Below, in pieces: positions 1 to 9,813 of a stretch of 35,965 nucleotides of DNA. The notes beneath the pieces are model-generated. The model saw only the letters and a program-made list of their open reading frames with translations, was not told the DNA's origin and made no database searches. This DNA comes from Desulfocapsa sp. GTDB lineage: Bacteria > Desulfobacterota > Desulfobulbia > Desulfobulbales > Desulfocapsaceae. Location: positions 1 through 35,965 of the forward strand of contig JAFLJO010000038.1 in the NCBI GenBank assembly GCA_022712975.1, read 5' to 3'. Within the stretch, counting starts at the first letter, position 1, and each line of letters opens with the position of its first letter. A program made the translations under genes and the position numbers.

Positions 1-1
1 A

Positions 2-1003
2 TGTTCCTTTAAGTATATTTTAGAATGTATTGACACTATTTATAACGTTAAATTGGATAACGGTAGTATTCGCCGGGTAAATGTCAATATTGCAGCTACT
101 ACGGTAGAAAACTATGCTAAACTGAAAGAAATTGGTATCGGTACTTACATTCTGTTTCAAGAAACTTACCACCGGGAAACTTATCGCAAGACGCACCCTA
201 GTGGCCCTAAGGCTGACTATAACTGGCATACCACTGCTATGGATCGTGCTATGACGGCAGGTGTTGACGATGTAGGTGTGGGGGCGTTATTTGGTCTTTA
301 TGACTATAAGTTTGAGGTGATGGGCTTGATTTATCATGCCTTGCATTTAGAAGAAAAGTTTGGTGTGGGTCCACACACCGTTTCGGTACCTAGGATGTGC
401 CCAGCTTGGGGTGTAGATATTGATAAATTTCCGTATTTAGTAAATGATGAAAATTTTTCTAAAATCATTGCTATATTGAGACTGGCAGTACCTTACGCCG
501 GTATCATACTGTCTACCCGTGAAAACTCGAAACTCAGAGATGAATTAATTAAATATGGCGTTTCACAAGTCAGTGCCGGTTCCTGTACTGGGGTGGGCGG
601 TTACCAAAAGAAAGCTGAAAAAAAACGACGTGCTTGTGCTGGGGATCAAGAAGAAAAGCCCCAGTTTGAAGTTGAAGATCATCGCAGCCCTGATGAAATA
701 TTGCGCAGTATATGCCAGTCGGGATATTTGCCTAGCTACTGTACTGCTTGTTACCGCCAAGGGCGCACCGGTGACAGATTTATGTCTTTGGCTAAAACCG
801 GTGAGATTCAAAATGTTTGTCAACCCAATGCGTTGTTAACTTTTAAAGAATACTTGATAGATTACGCTTCGCCGGAAACCAAGGCGGTGGGTGAAGAAAC
901 AATAAGACAACATTTAGCAGAAATACCCAAAGCTAGTATGCGCAAAGCAACTCAGGAGAGATTAAGGCTAATAGAACAAGGGCAACGGGATTTATATTTT
1001 TAA
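2..1003 (+). CDS. hydG: [FeFe]-hydrogenase maturase HydG, 3' part (5' end outside window)
   Basis: HydG is the radical-SAM tyrosine lyase that makes the CO and cyanide ligands of the [FeFe]-hydrogenase H-cluster. The frame is open from the first bases, so the gene is cut by the window edge; the in-frame TTG at 53 is internal, not a start. About 333 residues are visible. They include the family strings GIGTY..FQETYHR, HTTAMDRA, DDVGVGALFGLYDYKFEV, SAGSCTGVGGY and VEDHRSPDEI. Near the C-terminus is CTAC followed 22 residues later by C, the CX2CX22C motif that binds the second Fe-S cluster; the protein ends in RDLYF as in the family. The N-terminal CX3CX2C radical-SAM motif lies outside the window. 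It implies an [FeFe]-hydrogenase, with HydE and HydF elsewhere. The linker after GVGGY is rich in Lys/Arg and fairly long, but the frame is continuous. It converges on ligA across a repeat-bearing gap. Confidence 0.95.
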   Translation, partial: CSFKYILECIDTIYNVKLDNGSIRRVNVNIAATTVENYAKLKEIGIGTYILFQETYHRETYRKTHPSGPKADYNWHTTAMDRAMTAGVDDVGVGALFGLYDYKFEVMGLIYHALHLEEKFGVGPHTVSVPRMCPAWGVDIDKFPYLVNDENFSKIIAILRLAVPYAGIILSTRENSKLRDELIKYGVSQVSAGSCTGVGGYQKKAEKKRRACAGDQEEKPQFEVEDHRSPDEILRSICQSGYLPSYCTACYRQGRTGDRFMSLAKTGEIQNVCQPNALLTFKEYLIDYASPETKAVGEETIRQHLAEIPKASMRKATQERLRLIEQGQRDLYF

Positions 1004-1022
1004 AGGAATTGTAGTTCGTTAT

Positions 1023-1076
1023 ACCCCTCAAGGGGGTACTGAAAAGAGCACCCCTCAAGGGGGTGCTGAAAACAGT
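1023..1076 (+). repeat. 27-bp tandem repeat, two units, each forming a hairpin
   Basis: Two head-to-tail 27-bp units (1023-1049 and 1050-1076) differ at only a few bases. Each contains ACCCC-TCAA(G)-GGGGT, able to form a stem-loop. The pair just outside the ACCCC/GGGGT core is T-A in unit 1 and C-G in unit 2, a compensatory change that supports the structure. The pair lies about 20 bp past the hydG stop and may act as a transcription end or mRNA 3' stabiliser; there is no clear U-tract after it. Confidence 0.7.
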
Positions 1077-1116
1077 GCCGGTTTATCGTTCAACACTGGT
1101 GTTAGTTATTATATTT

Positions 1117-1170
1117 ATGTATCGGAAAATCAAAGTTTCTGTGGGAATTGTTCCTCTGTCGGTTGCCGAA
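1117..1170 (+). repeat. Interspersed repeat, copy 1 (5' block only)
   Basis: This segment begins ATGTATCGGAAAATCAAAG and continues through a TTGTTCC block to GTTGCCGAA. It matches the first half of the copies at 22216-22320, 25026-25130 and 35724-35824 with a handful of substitutions. The heptamer run and GC hairpin that follow in the other copies are missing or diverged beyond recognition. It sits between the convergent hydG and ligA genes. Confidence 0.8.
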
Positions 1171-1231
1171 CTTCCAATTCGACGCACTAAAAAACTAAAG
1201 GCAATATCGACCTTGTTATCCTTGCAGGCTC

Positions 1232-3417
<2,186 letters not shown>

Positions 3418-3460
3418 ATGTTCCCCCTTTTTTTTAAAACTAACAAAATTTACTTTTTTA

Positions 3461-3958
3461 TTACAAACAAAACTGTGCTACATCGAAAGGTAACTGATCA
3501 AGAGTAATTCCAAATTCTCCTGCCAGTTCAATCAGTTCCAGAAAACTGCACTTGATAAAATTCACAGGTAAGTCTTTTCCGGCCGCCGCCACCCCCTGCT
3601 CCAGAAAAAACAATAATGCAAGTGCCGCCGTCTTGTAAAAATCATCGGACGGAACAGATTGTCTCTCTATGAAAGCCTTACAACGATGCCAGTTATAAAG
3701 GCTTCTTCTCACACCGCGGTAAATGGTTTTATGAAAATTTTCCAGACTGATATCCCGAAGGATAATTTCATGGTACCGTAACACTGCAGCGTCTTTAAGC
3801 CCGACAAGTTCATCTTCAGCAAGTATTAATCCGGGTCCGTCACCATCTTCGGTTAAATAGTACACTGATGAATGAAAGGTAATCTCAGGAATTTCTCCCG
3901 AATCACGAACAATAAGCCATTCATCTGCAAGTAAATTAGTACGTTCTTCTTCCGTCAC
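3461..3958 (-). CDS. Conserved-looking protein of unknown function in the hemA operon
   Basis: A 165-residue acidic protein that I do not recognise. No signal peptide or membrane segment is evident; the C-terminal half is helical and hydrophobic (KTAALALLFFLEQGVAAAG, about 108-126). There are a few scattered Cys but no CXXC motif. Its ATG overlaps the hemA stop by 4 bp (ATGA), which indicates translational coupling and a real gene. The position between hemA and the tautomerase/ligA genes could reflect a tetrapyrrole role or mere operon packing. Confidence 0.8.
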   Translation of the reverse strand: MTEEERTNLLADEWLIVRDSGEIPEITFHSSVYYLTEDGDGPGLILAEDELVGLKDAAVLRYHEIILRDISLENFHKTIYRGVRRSLYNWHRCKAFIERQSVPSDDFYKTAALALLFFLEQGVAAAGKDLPVNFIKCSFLELIELAGEFGITLDQLPFDVAQFCL

Positions 3959-5229
3959 TGCTTCTTCTCCAGAGCAAAGACAGAGCGAAAAATATCCACT
4001 TTCATCTCCGGCTTGTCTTTACAGCTTTCACTTTTAAGATAAATAACAGGATCATGAAGAAGCTTTGACACAATGGCAGAAGCCATCATTTCGATACACC
4101 GCTGTTCTTTTGAGGTTAAATTTTTCAGGCGTGGAAGGGTTCGTTCAAGCTCCAGTTGACTGATTTGATTTCCTTTAGCACGAAGAGCTGCAATGGTTGG
4201 TGTAACGGTAAGGCCTGCCAGCCAGTCCTTAAATTTCAGGGCCTCTTCATCCACAATTCTGCGGGCTTTGACTGCCTCTTTATCGCGTTCCTCCTTATTC
4301 AGCTCCACCACATTATTGAGATCATCAATATCATAGAGGTACACATTATCAAGTTCATTCAAGGCGGGATCAAGGTCTCTCGGAACTGCGATATCGATAA
4401 AAAACAGCGGCTTATTGCGGCGACGTCGCATCAGAGGTTTCACTTTCTCTTTATGCAGGATAATTCCCGGGGCTCCTGTGGAACTTACTACAATATCGAC
4501 CTGTTCCAGCTGTTCAATAATCTCCAAAAACCCAACAGCCCGACCATTGAACCGTTTGGCAAGATCAAGTGCCCTTGCAAGAGTTCTATTGGCAACCACA
4601 ACATCTTTTGCACCATTACTCACCAGATGCTCAGCGGCAAGTTCTGCCATTTCTCCAGCTCCGATAAGCAGTACCCGTTTTTTATCAAGTGAACCGAAGA
4701 TTTTCCTGGCAAGTTCGATGGCTGCATAACTTATAGACACAGCGGAAGAACCAATACGGGTTTCACTGCGTACCCGTTTTGCAACGGAAAAGGATTTGTG
4801 CAGAAGCTTATTAAGAATAGGACCGGTACATTTTTTTTCCGAGGACCAGCGATACGCTTCCTTCAACTGTCCTAGAATCTGAGATTCGCCCACAATCATA
4901 GAATCAAGACTGGCTGCTACCATAAAGAGGTGATGGATAGCTTCTTCGTTACGGTAACAATACAGATATTTTTCGTACTGATCAGGAGTAAGAGCATCAC
5001 CAAAAAGAAACTCTGCAAGATTCTTTTCAACACTTTCTCCATCATCTGCCGACACAAGAATTTCCACACGGTTACAGGTGGAGAGAAGGTAATACTCCCG
5101 CAGACCGTCAATCTTTCCCAGAGCCCGTAAAGGCTCTTCATAGCCACTGCTTAGTGCCAGCTTCTCACGCACTTCAAGGGGGGTGTTTTTATGATTCACT
5201 CCAAGGAGCAGGATTGTCTCATTGGGCAT
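3955..5229 (-). CDS. hemA: Glutamyl-tRNA reductase HemA
   Basis: It reduces glutamyl-tRNA(Glu) to glutamate-1-semialdehyde with NADPH, the first committed step of C5-pathway tetrapyrrole synthesis. The N-terminal catalytic domain has GVNHKNTPLEVREKL and the active-site Cys52 in LSTCNRVE. Next come the SMIVGESQILGQ segment, the NADPH-binding domain with LLIGAGEMAELAAEHL, and the C-terminal dimerisation helices. I chose the ATG at 5229, giving 424 residues, because a GGGGGA site lies 9 bases before it and the family starts close to this point; an upstream ATG at 5247 would add six residues. The start overlaps the end of ccsA, and the stop overlaps the next gene by 4 bp. Product and ccsA function are linked through heme. 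Confidence 0.96.
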   Translation of the reverse strand: MPNETILLLGVNHKNTPLEVREKLALSSGYEEPLRALGKIDGLREYYLLSTCNRVEILVSADDGESVEKNLAEFLFGDALTPDQYEKYLYCYRNEEAIHHLFMVAASLDSMIVGESQILGQLKEAYRWSSEKKCTGPILNKLLHKSFSVAKRVRSETRIGSSAVSISYAAIELARKIFGSLDKKRVLLIGAGEMAELAAEHLVSNGAKDVVVANRTLARALDLAKRFNGRAVGFLEIIEQLEQVDIVVSSTGAPGIILHKEKVKPLMRRRRNKPLFFIDIAVPRDLDPALNELDNVYLYDIDDLNNVVELNKEERDKEAVKARRIVDEEALKFKDWLAGLTVTPTIAALRAKGNQISQLELERTLPRLKNLTSKEQRCIEMMASAIVSKLLHDPVIYLKSESCKDKPEMKVDIFRSVFALEKKQ

Positions 5230-6049
5230 AACTATGCATCCCCCCAAGCAGATAACTCACACCCCACAGAGTAAAAAGCACTGAACAAAATCCGACAATG
5301 GACATTACTGCGGCACGTTTTCCACGCCATCCGAGGGTAAAACGCTGATGAATCTGGGCTGCATAGAGGAACCAGGTAATAAGTGACCATGTTTCCTTGG
5401 GGTCCCAATGCCAATATGTTCCCCACGCCTGCCTGGCCCAGACAGATCCAGTGATAATACCGAGGGTAAGCAAAGTAAATCCTGTAGTCAAACAGTGAGT
5501 GTTTAACTGATCGAGTGCATCGAGTGATGGCAGTCGACTAAAAAAGAATCCAAACTTCTTGGATTTCAATTCCCGCTCCTGCAACAGATACATGACAGCA
5601 CCACAAAATGCCAGAGCCAGAAAACCATATGCCATCACAGCAAAACCTGCATGAATTGGCAGCCAAAGGGACTGCAGGGCTGGTGGAAGTGGATAAAAAT
5701 CCCGGGAAACCGAGGCGGCAATGATTAGCAATAAGAATATAAGCACTGACACAAACGTTCCAAAATTCTTTACTGAATAACGCCAGCGAAAAGAAAGATA
5801 AGCCCAAGTCACTGACCAGGCAAAAAAGACAACAACTTCATGTTGAGAAGTAATGGGAGTATGCCCCGCAATCAGATAACGTGAGAGTATATAGAGACTC
5901 TGCAGCACCCCTGCTCCGAACAATATCATCCTGGCAATTTTGCGAAGCTTCTCTTTTTGTTTAAAAAAGAAGACAAGATAAACAACACAAGCCAAAAAAT
6001 TGACAAGCATCACACTGTTAAACAATAAATAGTTGATTTCACTCAACAT
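5219..6049 (-). CDS. ccsA: Cytochrome c biogenesis protein CcsA (HemX-like, system II)
   Basis: A polytopic inner-membrane protein of 276 residues with about eight hydrophobic segments. It carries the tryptophan-rich heme-handling motif WGTYWHWDPKETWSLITW at about 209-226 and flanking His133 (PIHAGF) and His234 (AQIHQRF), the expected external heme ligands. In system II the CcsA/ResC protein moves heme across the membrane and presents it, together with CcsB/ResB, to apocytochrome c. No ResB-like partner is in the window. Proteins of this type beside hemA are often called HemX; the intact WWD motif favours a cytochrome c assembly role. It sits directly between the siroheme dehydrogenase and hemA in one operon. 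Confidence 0.9.
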   Translation of the reverse strand: MLSEINYLLFNSVMLVNFLACVVYLVFFFKQKEKLRKIARMILFGAGVLQSLYILSRYLIAGHTPITSQHEVVVFFAWSVTWAYLSFRWRYSVKNFGTFVSVLIFLLLIIAASVSRDFYPLPPALQSLWLPIHAGFAVMAYGFLALAFCGAVMYLLQERELKSKKFGFFFSRLPSLDALDQLNTHCLTTGFTLLTLGIITGSVWARQAWGTYWHWDPKETWSLITWFLYAAQIHQRFTLGWRGKRAAVMSIVGFCSVLFTLWGVSYLLGGMHSYAQ

Positions 6050-6076
6050 GACAAGATCTCCGGCAGAATTGGTACA

Positions 6077-6766
6077 TCAAAGCATCTCTTCCTTGAAATG
6101 TTTCTGAGTCTTTTCCAGTAAACTGGCAACATCAATCTCCTGCGGTAGTATGTCCTGTAATAACTTTGACAAAGCAATCCACTGCTGCTGCCTTATACAA
6201 TCCAGAATATCACTATCAAGAAGTTTTTCAAAGAGTTGCTTATGCTCCGTTGCATTACTGTTTACACCAACAATTTGTTTTCGTAAATCAGCCATCAAAG
6301 CCACTAGCAGCATGTACTCAGAGCCATAGGATCTTTCAAGTTGTTTTCGAATACGTGCAGCGAGTGCAGGACTGCCGCCACCGGTTGCCACAGTAAGCAG
6401 CAAGTCTCCACGGCGACAAGACGCCGGAACCTGAAAGGTACAGGATTCCGGCATATCAACCACATTAACAAGGATACCTGTAGCCCTTGCTTCGGTTACA
6501 ATTTGTTTCTGGATAGTTCGACTATTCGTTGCTGCAAATACAAGCTTTGCACCGGACAAATCACCGCTGCGGTACTCTCTTTGCTTTAACTCCAGCAAAC
6601 CAGCCTCTGCCCGCTCTGCAATGCGTGTAACAACCATGGGGCTGATAACACATATCTTTGCACCACAGGGCAAAAGTGATTCAACCTTTCGGCTAGCCAC
6701 AGTCCCGCCGCCGACAATGATACAAAGCTGGTCACGAACATCCAGATTTACAGGATAAAGTGACAT
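6077..6766 (-). CDS. Precorrin-2 dehydrogenase / sirohydrochlorin ferrochelatase (CysG N-domain, Met8p type)
   Basis: It oxidises precorrin-2 to sirohydrochlorin with NAD+ and may insert iron to give siroheme. The 229 residues match the stand-alone CysG N-terminal half. Visible signs are the Rossmann motif GGGTVASRKV (19-28), FAATNSR (78-83) and NVVDMPESCTFQVPA, where Asp104 aligns with the catalytic Asp of CysG. The methyltransferase half is not fused here; it is supplied by the CobA-HemD protein at 29516-31072. It is co-transcribed with ccsA and hemA. Siroheme is the cofactor of sulfite reductases, and in many sulfate reducers it is also the precursor of heme. Confidence 0.93.
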   Translation of the reverse strand: MSLYPVNLDVRDQLCIIVGGGTVASRKVESLLPCGAKICVISPMVVTRIAERAEAGLLELKQREYRSGDLSGAKLVFAATNSRTIQKQIVTEARATGILVNVVDMPESCTFQVPASCRRGDLLLTVATGGGSPALAARIRKQLERSYGSEYMLLVALMADLRKQIVGVNSNATEHKQLFEKLLDSDILDCIRQQQWIALSKLLQDILPQEIDVASLLEKTQKHFKEEML

Positions 6767-6778
6767 GGTAGGCTCCGT

Positions 6779-7471
6779 TTACGCTTTTGCCCGAAGACGA
6801 TTGATAATGATCGTAATTTCCTGGCCATCTTTATGAATAGTCTGCTTCGTCCCTGCAATGGTATACTCTTCTTTTGCACGTTCCATAAAGAGGGGTAAAC
6901 ATTTTCTTCGTGCGTCATGGGCAAGATATATGGTTCCACCGGGTTTCAGATAGCGCCGGAAGACATCCAGAAGTGGATCGAAGAACTCTTCACGAAACAG
7001 AACTTCTGCTGCAGTGACTACATCAAAAGGTTCCATGTCAGGAGGATTCAGCCAATCCAGATGAGCACAATGTACATTTGTAAGACCGGATGCCGCAACA
7101 CTCACCTTTTGAAAATCCATGATGATTTCTTCATAATCCGTAAGGGTCACATCAAAGCCGCAAGCTGCGGCTGTAATCCCAGGGGCACCAAGGCCAGCAC
7201 CAATTTCAAGCAATTTTTGCCCCTTTGCGTCCGGCAGAGAAGCAAGAACATAGGACAGAACCATGGCCGACTCCCAGAGTTTTACCCAGAACGGGAATTC
7301 ACTCACATCGGTAAAGGGGTCATTACCATCAAGAAACTCCTCAATATCCGCTACTTTCAGCAAGCGGATGGCAGTCTCCTTTACTTTTAACGTATCAAAT
7401 GTCAATTTATACTTCGAACGAATACGATTATAAATTTCACGCTCTTCATCCGGTAATGTTCTGATATCCAT
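6779..7471 (-). CDS. Class I SAM-dependent methyltransferase (lysine methyltransferase-like, Methyltransf_16 type)
   Basis: A 230-residue cytoplasmic methyltransferase. The segment FPFWVKLWESAMVLSYVL (59-76) followed by LLEIGAGLGAPGITAA (87-102), acidic Asp112 in LTDYEE and AAEVLF resembles the Methyltransf_16 group, which includes protein-lysine methyltransferases such as the ETF-beta enzyme. The target here is unknown. I took the ATG at 7471; the open frame continues upstream to 7564, but that would run about 60 bp into uppP and add a sequence unlike the family. It lies 12 bp before the siroheme dehydrogenase gene, so they are likely co-transcribed. Confidence 0.82.
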   Translation of the reverse strand: MDIRTLPDEEREIYNRIRSKYKLTFDTLKVKETAIRLLKVADIEEFLDGNDPFTDVSEFPFWVKLWESAMVLSYVLASLPDAKGQKLLEIGAGLGAPGITAAACGFDVTLTDYEEIIMDFQKVSVAASGLTNVHCAHLDWLNPPDMEPFDVVTAAEVLFREEFFDPLLDVFRRYLKPGGTIYLAHDARRKCLPLFMERAKEEYTIAGTKQTIHKDGQEITIIINRLRAKA

Positions 7472-7502
7472 AATTTTTTTTATACGAAAACGAGTACTGG
7501 GA

Positions 7503-8312
7503 TTAGCCGGTAACAAAAGTATACAAAAGACCGGATGATGCAAGAAGGAGGCAATAATACCCAAAATAGTGTAATTTATTTCTGCGAATTACATTTAAGA
7601 GTAGAATAATGGCAAAATACCCGGCAATTGCCGAAGCAACTGTTCCTGCTCCTATTACAAAGAGACTATTGAGTTCAGGCGGGTTATCCAACAAATCTTT
7701 TGATTGCAGGGTAACAGCACCAAGGATGGCAGGGATGGACATAATAAATGAAAATTTGGCGACAGTTTCACGCTTAACGCCCAAAAGCATCCCTGTAAAA
7801 ATAGTTGCTCCGGAACGCGAAAGTCCTGGAAAAATTGCCAATGCCTGTGCGCATCCAATCAACAGTGCACGGGGACAATTCAACTTCACGTTCCTTTCCC
7901 TGATATATGGCGTCGCCGCCATGATTAACCCGGTTACAAACAACATACAATAGACCAACAGAACATTGGCAAATATTCCCTCAATGGAATCCTTCAAAAA
8001 CAGCCCGGCTCCAACTGCTGGTAAGGTAGCCACCACGATATAAATATCCCAGAGAAAATAATGCTTCATTTCGTCATCAGCTCGACCACGTATCATAGCA
8101 AACGGAGCTGCCAGCATGGCGGCTAACTCTTTGCGAAAAACAATGCAGACCGAAACCAGAGTACCAAAGTGGACAAAAACACCAAAAGCCAGCCCCTGTT
8201 CCTGAAAATTGAGCAGTTCAGAACCAAGCACAAGATGCCCTGAACTGGAAACCGGGAGAAACTCAGTCAAGCCCTGTAATGCACCCAATATTATAGCCTT
8301 GATTAATTCCAA
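7503..8312 (-). CDS. uppP: Undecaprenyl-diphosphatase UppP (BacA)
   Basis: An inner-membrane phosphatase that recycles undecaprenyl pyrophosphate to the monophosphate carrier for peptidoglycan and other cell-wall polymers. The 269-residue length is normal. Both signature regions are present: LQGLTEFLPVSSSGHL (12-27, with Glu17, Ser22-24 and His26) and PGLSRSGAT (162-170, with Arg166), separated by hydrophobic helices. The start codon is TTG at 8312, supported by GAGGAG five bases upstream; the nearby ATG is out of frame. It is the first gene of the long minus-strand cluster. Confidence 0.95.
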   Translation of the reverse strand: MELIKAIILGALQGLTEFLPVSSSGHLVLGSELLNFQEQGLAFGVFVHFGTLVSVCIVFRKELAAMLAAPFAMIRGRADDEMKHYFLWDIYIVVATLPAVGAGLFLKDSIEGIFANVLLVYCMLFVTGLIMAATPYIRERNVKLNCPRALLIGCAQALAIFPGLSRSGATIFTGMLLGVKRETVAKFSFIMSIPAILGAVTLQSKDLLDNPPELNSLFVIGAGTVASAIAGYFAIILLLNVIRRNKLHYFGYYCLLLASSGLLYTFVTG

Positions 8313-8468
8313 AACATCTCCTCAGAGAAATAAATTACTTTCCAGTAAAACCAGATTTAGTCCGAGCTGTATATATTATGCAATCGTTTCGCTCTGTAAC
8401 AGCAGTATATTTAAGGTGCAACGATTGAATAACGCTGTAATACCCGAGACAAACCGGAGAGAATAAAA

Positions 8469-8512
8469 AAGGCCGATTGATATATGCTGTAAACCAGCAA
8501 TCAATCGGCCTT
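8469..8512 (-). terminator. Rho-independent terminator after the small exported-protein gene
   Basis: Perfect 12-bp arms (AAGGCCGATTGA at 8469-8480 and its complement at 8501-8512) enclose an inner TGCTG/CAGCA stem. On the minus strand the hairpin is followed by TTTTTTATTC. It lies between the stop at 8545 and the uppP start at 8312, so it separates the small gene from the uppP operon. Confidence 0.88.
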
Positions 8513-8544
8513 AATAAACTAACTAAAAAAACGGGCTATTCCAA

Positions 8545-8748
8545 TTAGCAACCCTCGATGGCAGGACTACCTTTTGGAGGAGTCACTCTTACTTTATCAC
8601 CCACTTTAAGCTTATCAGCTTTTTTACAGGTCATGGTTACTTTATCGCCTTCAATAGAATCAACGGTGCATTTAATTCTAGATGCAACAGCTACAGTACT
8701 TATTGCGAATGTCAGAATCAGAACTACAGATACGATACCTTTTTTCAT
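8545..8748 (-). CDS. Small exported protein of unknown function (67 aa)
   Basis: The N-terminus is a clear Sec signal peptide (MKKGIVSVVLILTFAISTVAVA), with cleavage likely near residue 22. The mature part of about 45 residues is a compact Lys-rich domain with VDSIEGDKVTMTC and ADKLKVGDKVRV, which looks like a small beta-barrel, and ends in EGC. Three Cys remain after cleavage. I do not know its function; the two VxxGD repeats resemble short OB/SH3-like exported proteins seen in Desulfobacterota and Geobacter relatives. Expression looks strong: near-consensus promoter at 8925-8953, GAGGAG ribosome site 6 bases before the ATG, and its own terminator. It appears to be a monocistronic gene. Confidence 0.85.
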   Translation of the reverse strand: MKKGIVSVVLILTFAISTVAVASRIKCTVDSIEGDKVTMTCKKADKLKVGDKVRVTPPKGSPAIEGC

Positions 8749-8924
8749 TGTATTCTCCTCAATTACAGGGTTTTATTCTCTGGAACAGCTCCAGATTATT
8801 AATGCCTTATCAAAACATTTTCTCAGAGTTTGTGCTTATCTATTTTTTCAAAAAAATACTTTGATACGATACTTATACTGGTTTACTTACTGCTCACCAG
8901 TGCTAGATCTTAATTCGATAAAAC

Positions 8925-8953
8925 AGTATAAAATCCAATAGTAAAGTTGTCAA
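8925..8953 (-). promoter_or_regulatory. Near-consensus sigma-70 promoter for the small exported protein
   Basis: On the minus strand, TTGACA (8948-8953) is separated by exactly 17 bp from TATACT (8925-8930). The predicted transcript would start near 8918, leaving an AU-rich leader of about 170 nt before the ATG at 8748. The leader contains a small CTGGA/TCCAG hairpin around 8780-8795. Confidence 0.8.
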
Positions 8954-8976
8954 CACTTATCATTTAAAAATGAGCA

Positions 8977-9480
8977 CTAATTTATTATCTTTTTGATGTC
9001 CCTCTCAAGTATCATACGGGGTACATAGCCTGGATATTTCTTTACTACAGTCCCATTGCTGTTAATCAAAAATGAGGTGGGAATACCGACAACACCACCA
9101 AAACTTCTGGCCGTGGACTTGTCTGCCATAAGCACCGGATAATTAATTGACCGCTTTTCAACCAGTCTTTTAACCGTTTTGGGACCACTCTCATCAACGG
9201 AAAGTGCAATCACTGAAAAGCCTTTCTTTTCATACTTTTGCTGTAGTTCGATTAAATCCGGTATTTCCTGTATACAAGGAGGACACCAAGTGGCAAAAAA
9301 TGTTACCAGAAGGGTTTTTCCCGTAAAGTTCTTACTGTCTATTTTGTCTCCGGTTACAACATCACGAAGCAAAAAAGAAGGCATCTTTGATGCAGATGCA
9401 GCAGGCTGTACGAATATCATTAAAACAAGAAAACCTGCCAGCAGCAGACTTAAGCTGCCATAATACCTCGTTTGTTGCAT
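8977..9480 (-). CDS. TlpA-family thiol-disulfide oxidoreductase
   Basis: A membrane-anchored or exported thioredoxin-fold protein of 167 residues. A hydrophobic N-terminal segment (about 9-31) precedes the AhpC/TSA-redoxin fold with the active-site WCPPC (65-69) and the cis-Pro loop VGIPTSFLI. Such proteins reduce periplasmic disulfides, often in cytochrome c maturation, which would fit CcsA in this window, or serve other redox tasks. I chose the ATG at 9480 because GAGGG lies about 7 bases before it and a signal/anchor follows at once; an upstream ATG at 9561 adds 27 residues unlike a signal peptide. No lipobox is evident. Confidence 0.9.
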   Translation of the reverse strand: MQQTRYYGSLSLLLAGFLVLMIFVQPAASASKMPSFLLRDVVTGDKIDSKNFTGKTLLVTFFATWCPPCIQEIPDLIELQQKYEKKGFSVIALSVDESGPKTVKRLVEKRSINYPVLMADKSTARSFGGVVGIPTSFLINSNGTVVKKYPGYVPRMILERDIKKIIN

Positions 9481-9813
9481 TAGTAAACCCTCGTTAAATG
9501 TTGACCAGCCAAGGATATCAGCTTTGGTATGTGCATGATGCCAGCAAGGCATCCTGTACATAAGTGAAGGTATTCAATCTTCAGAGAAAGTCAACCTGTC
9601 AAGCAAGTTCTCCCCTGAATAGTAATGTAGTCCTATTCCTTTTTTATACTTCAGCACTACCCTATGTTACAGCAATTTAAAGATTTTCTTTGATAACACA
9701 ATTTATTATGAAGAAATGCTGTCTCGAAAAACAATTTATGTTAAAGTAACCCGACTTAACTATTGGCACACTTGGTGATGCCATCCACTTTCCATAAAAA
9801 CATATAAATTATC
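9481..9813. other. Divergent intergenic region between tlpA-like gene and surA
   Basis: This gap of about 330 bp lies between genes reading away from each other and must hold both promoters. I see a GATGCC-AGCAA-GGCATC hairpin near 9536-9552 upstream of the thioredoxin gene, and AT-rich sequence before surA, but no promoter close enough to consensus to call. No convincing small ORF is present. Confidence 0.5.

Noticed and set aside
53..55. TTG at 53 as the start of HydG
   Set aside because: The frame is open upstream to the window edge and encodes further HydG-like sequence, so this is an internal codon.
555..839. Second frame inside hydG suggesting a frameshift
   Set aside because: The main HydG frame is continuous through this segment and carries all the family motifs; the other frame has none.
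4156..4692. 178-codon open frame on the plus strand
   Set aside because: It is antisense to hemA and has no recognisable features.
7472..7564. Longer N-terminus for the methyltransferase
   Set aside because: It would overlap uppP by about 60 bp and adds residues not resembling the family.
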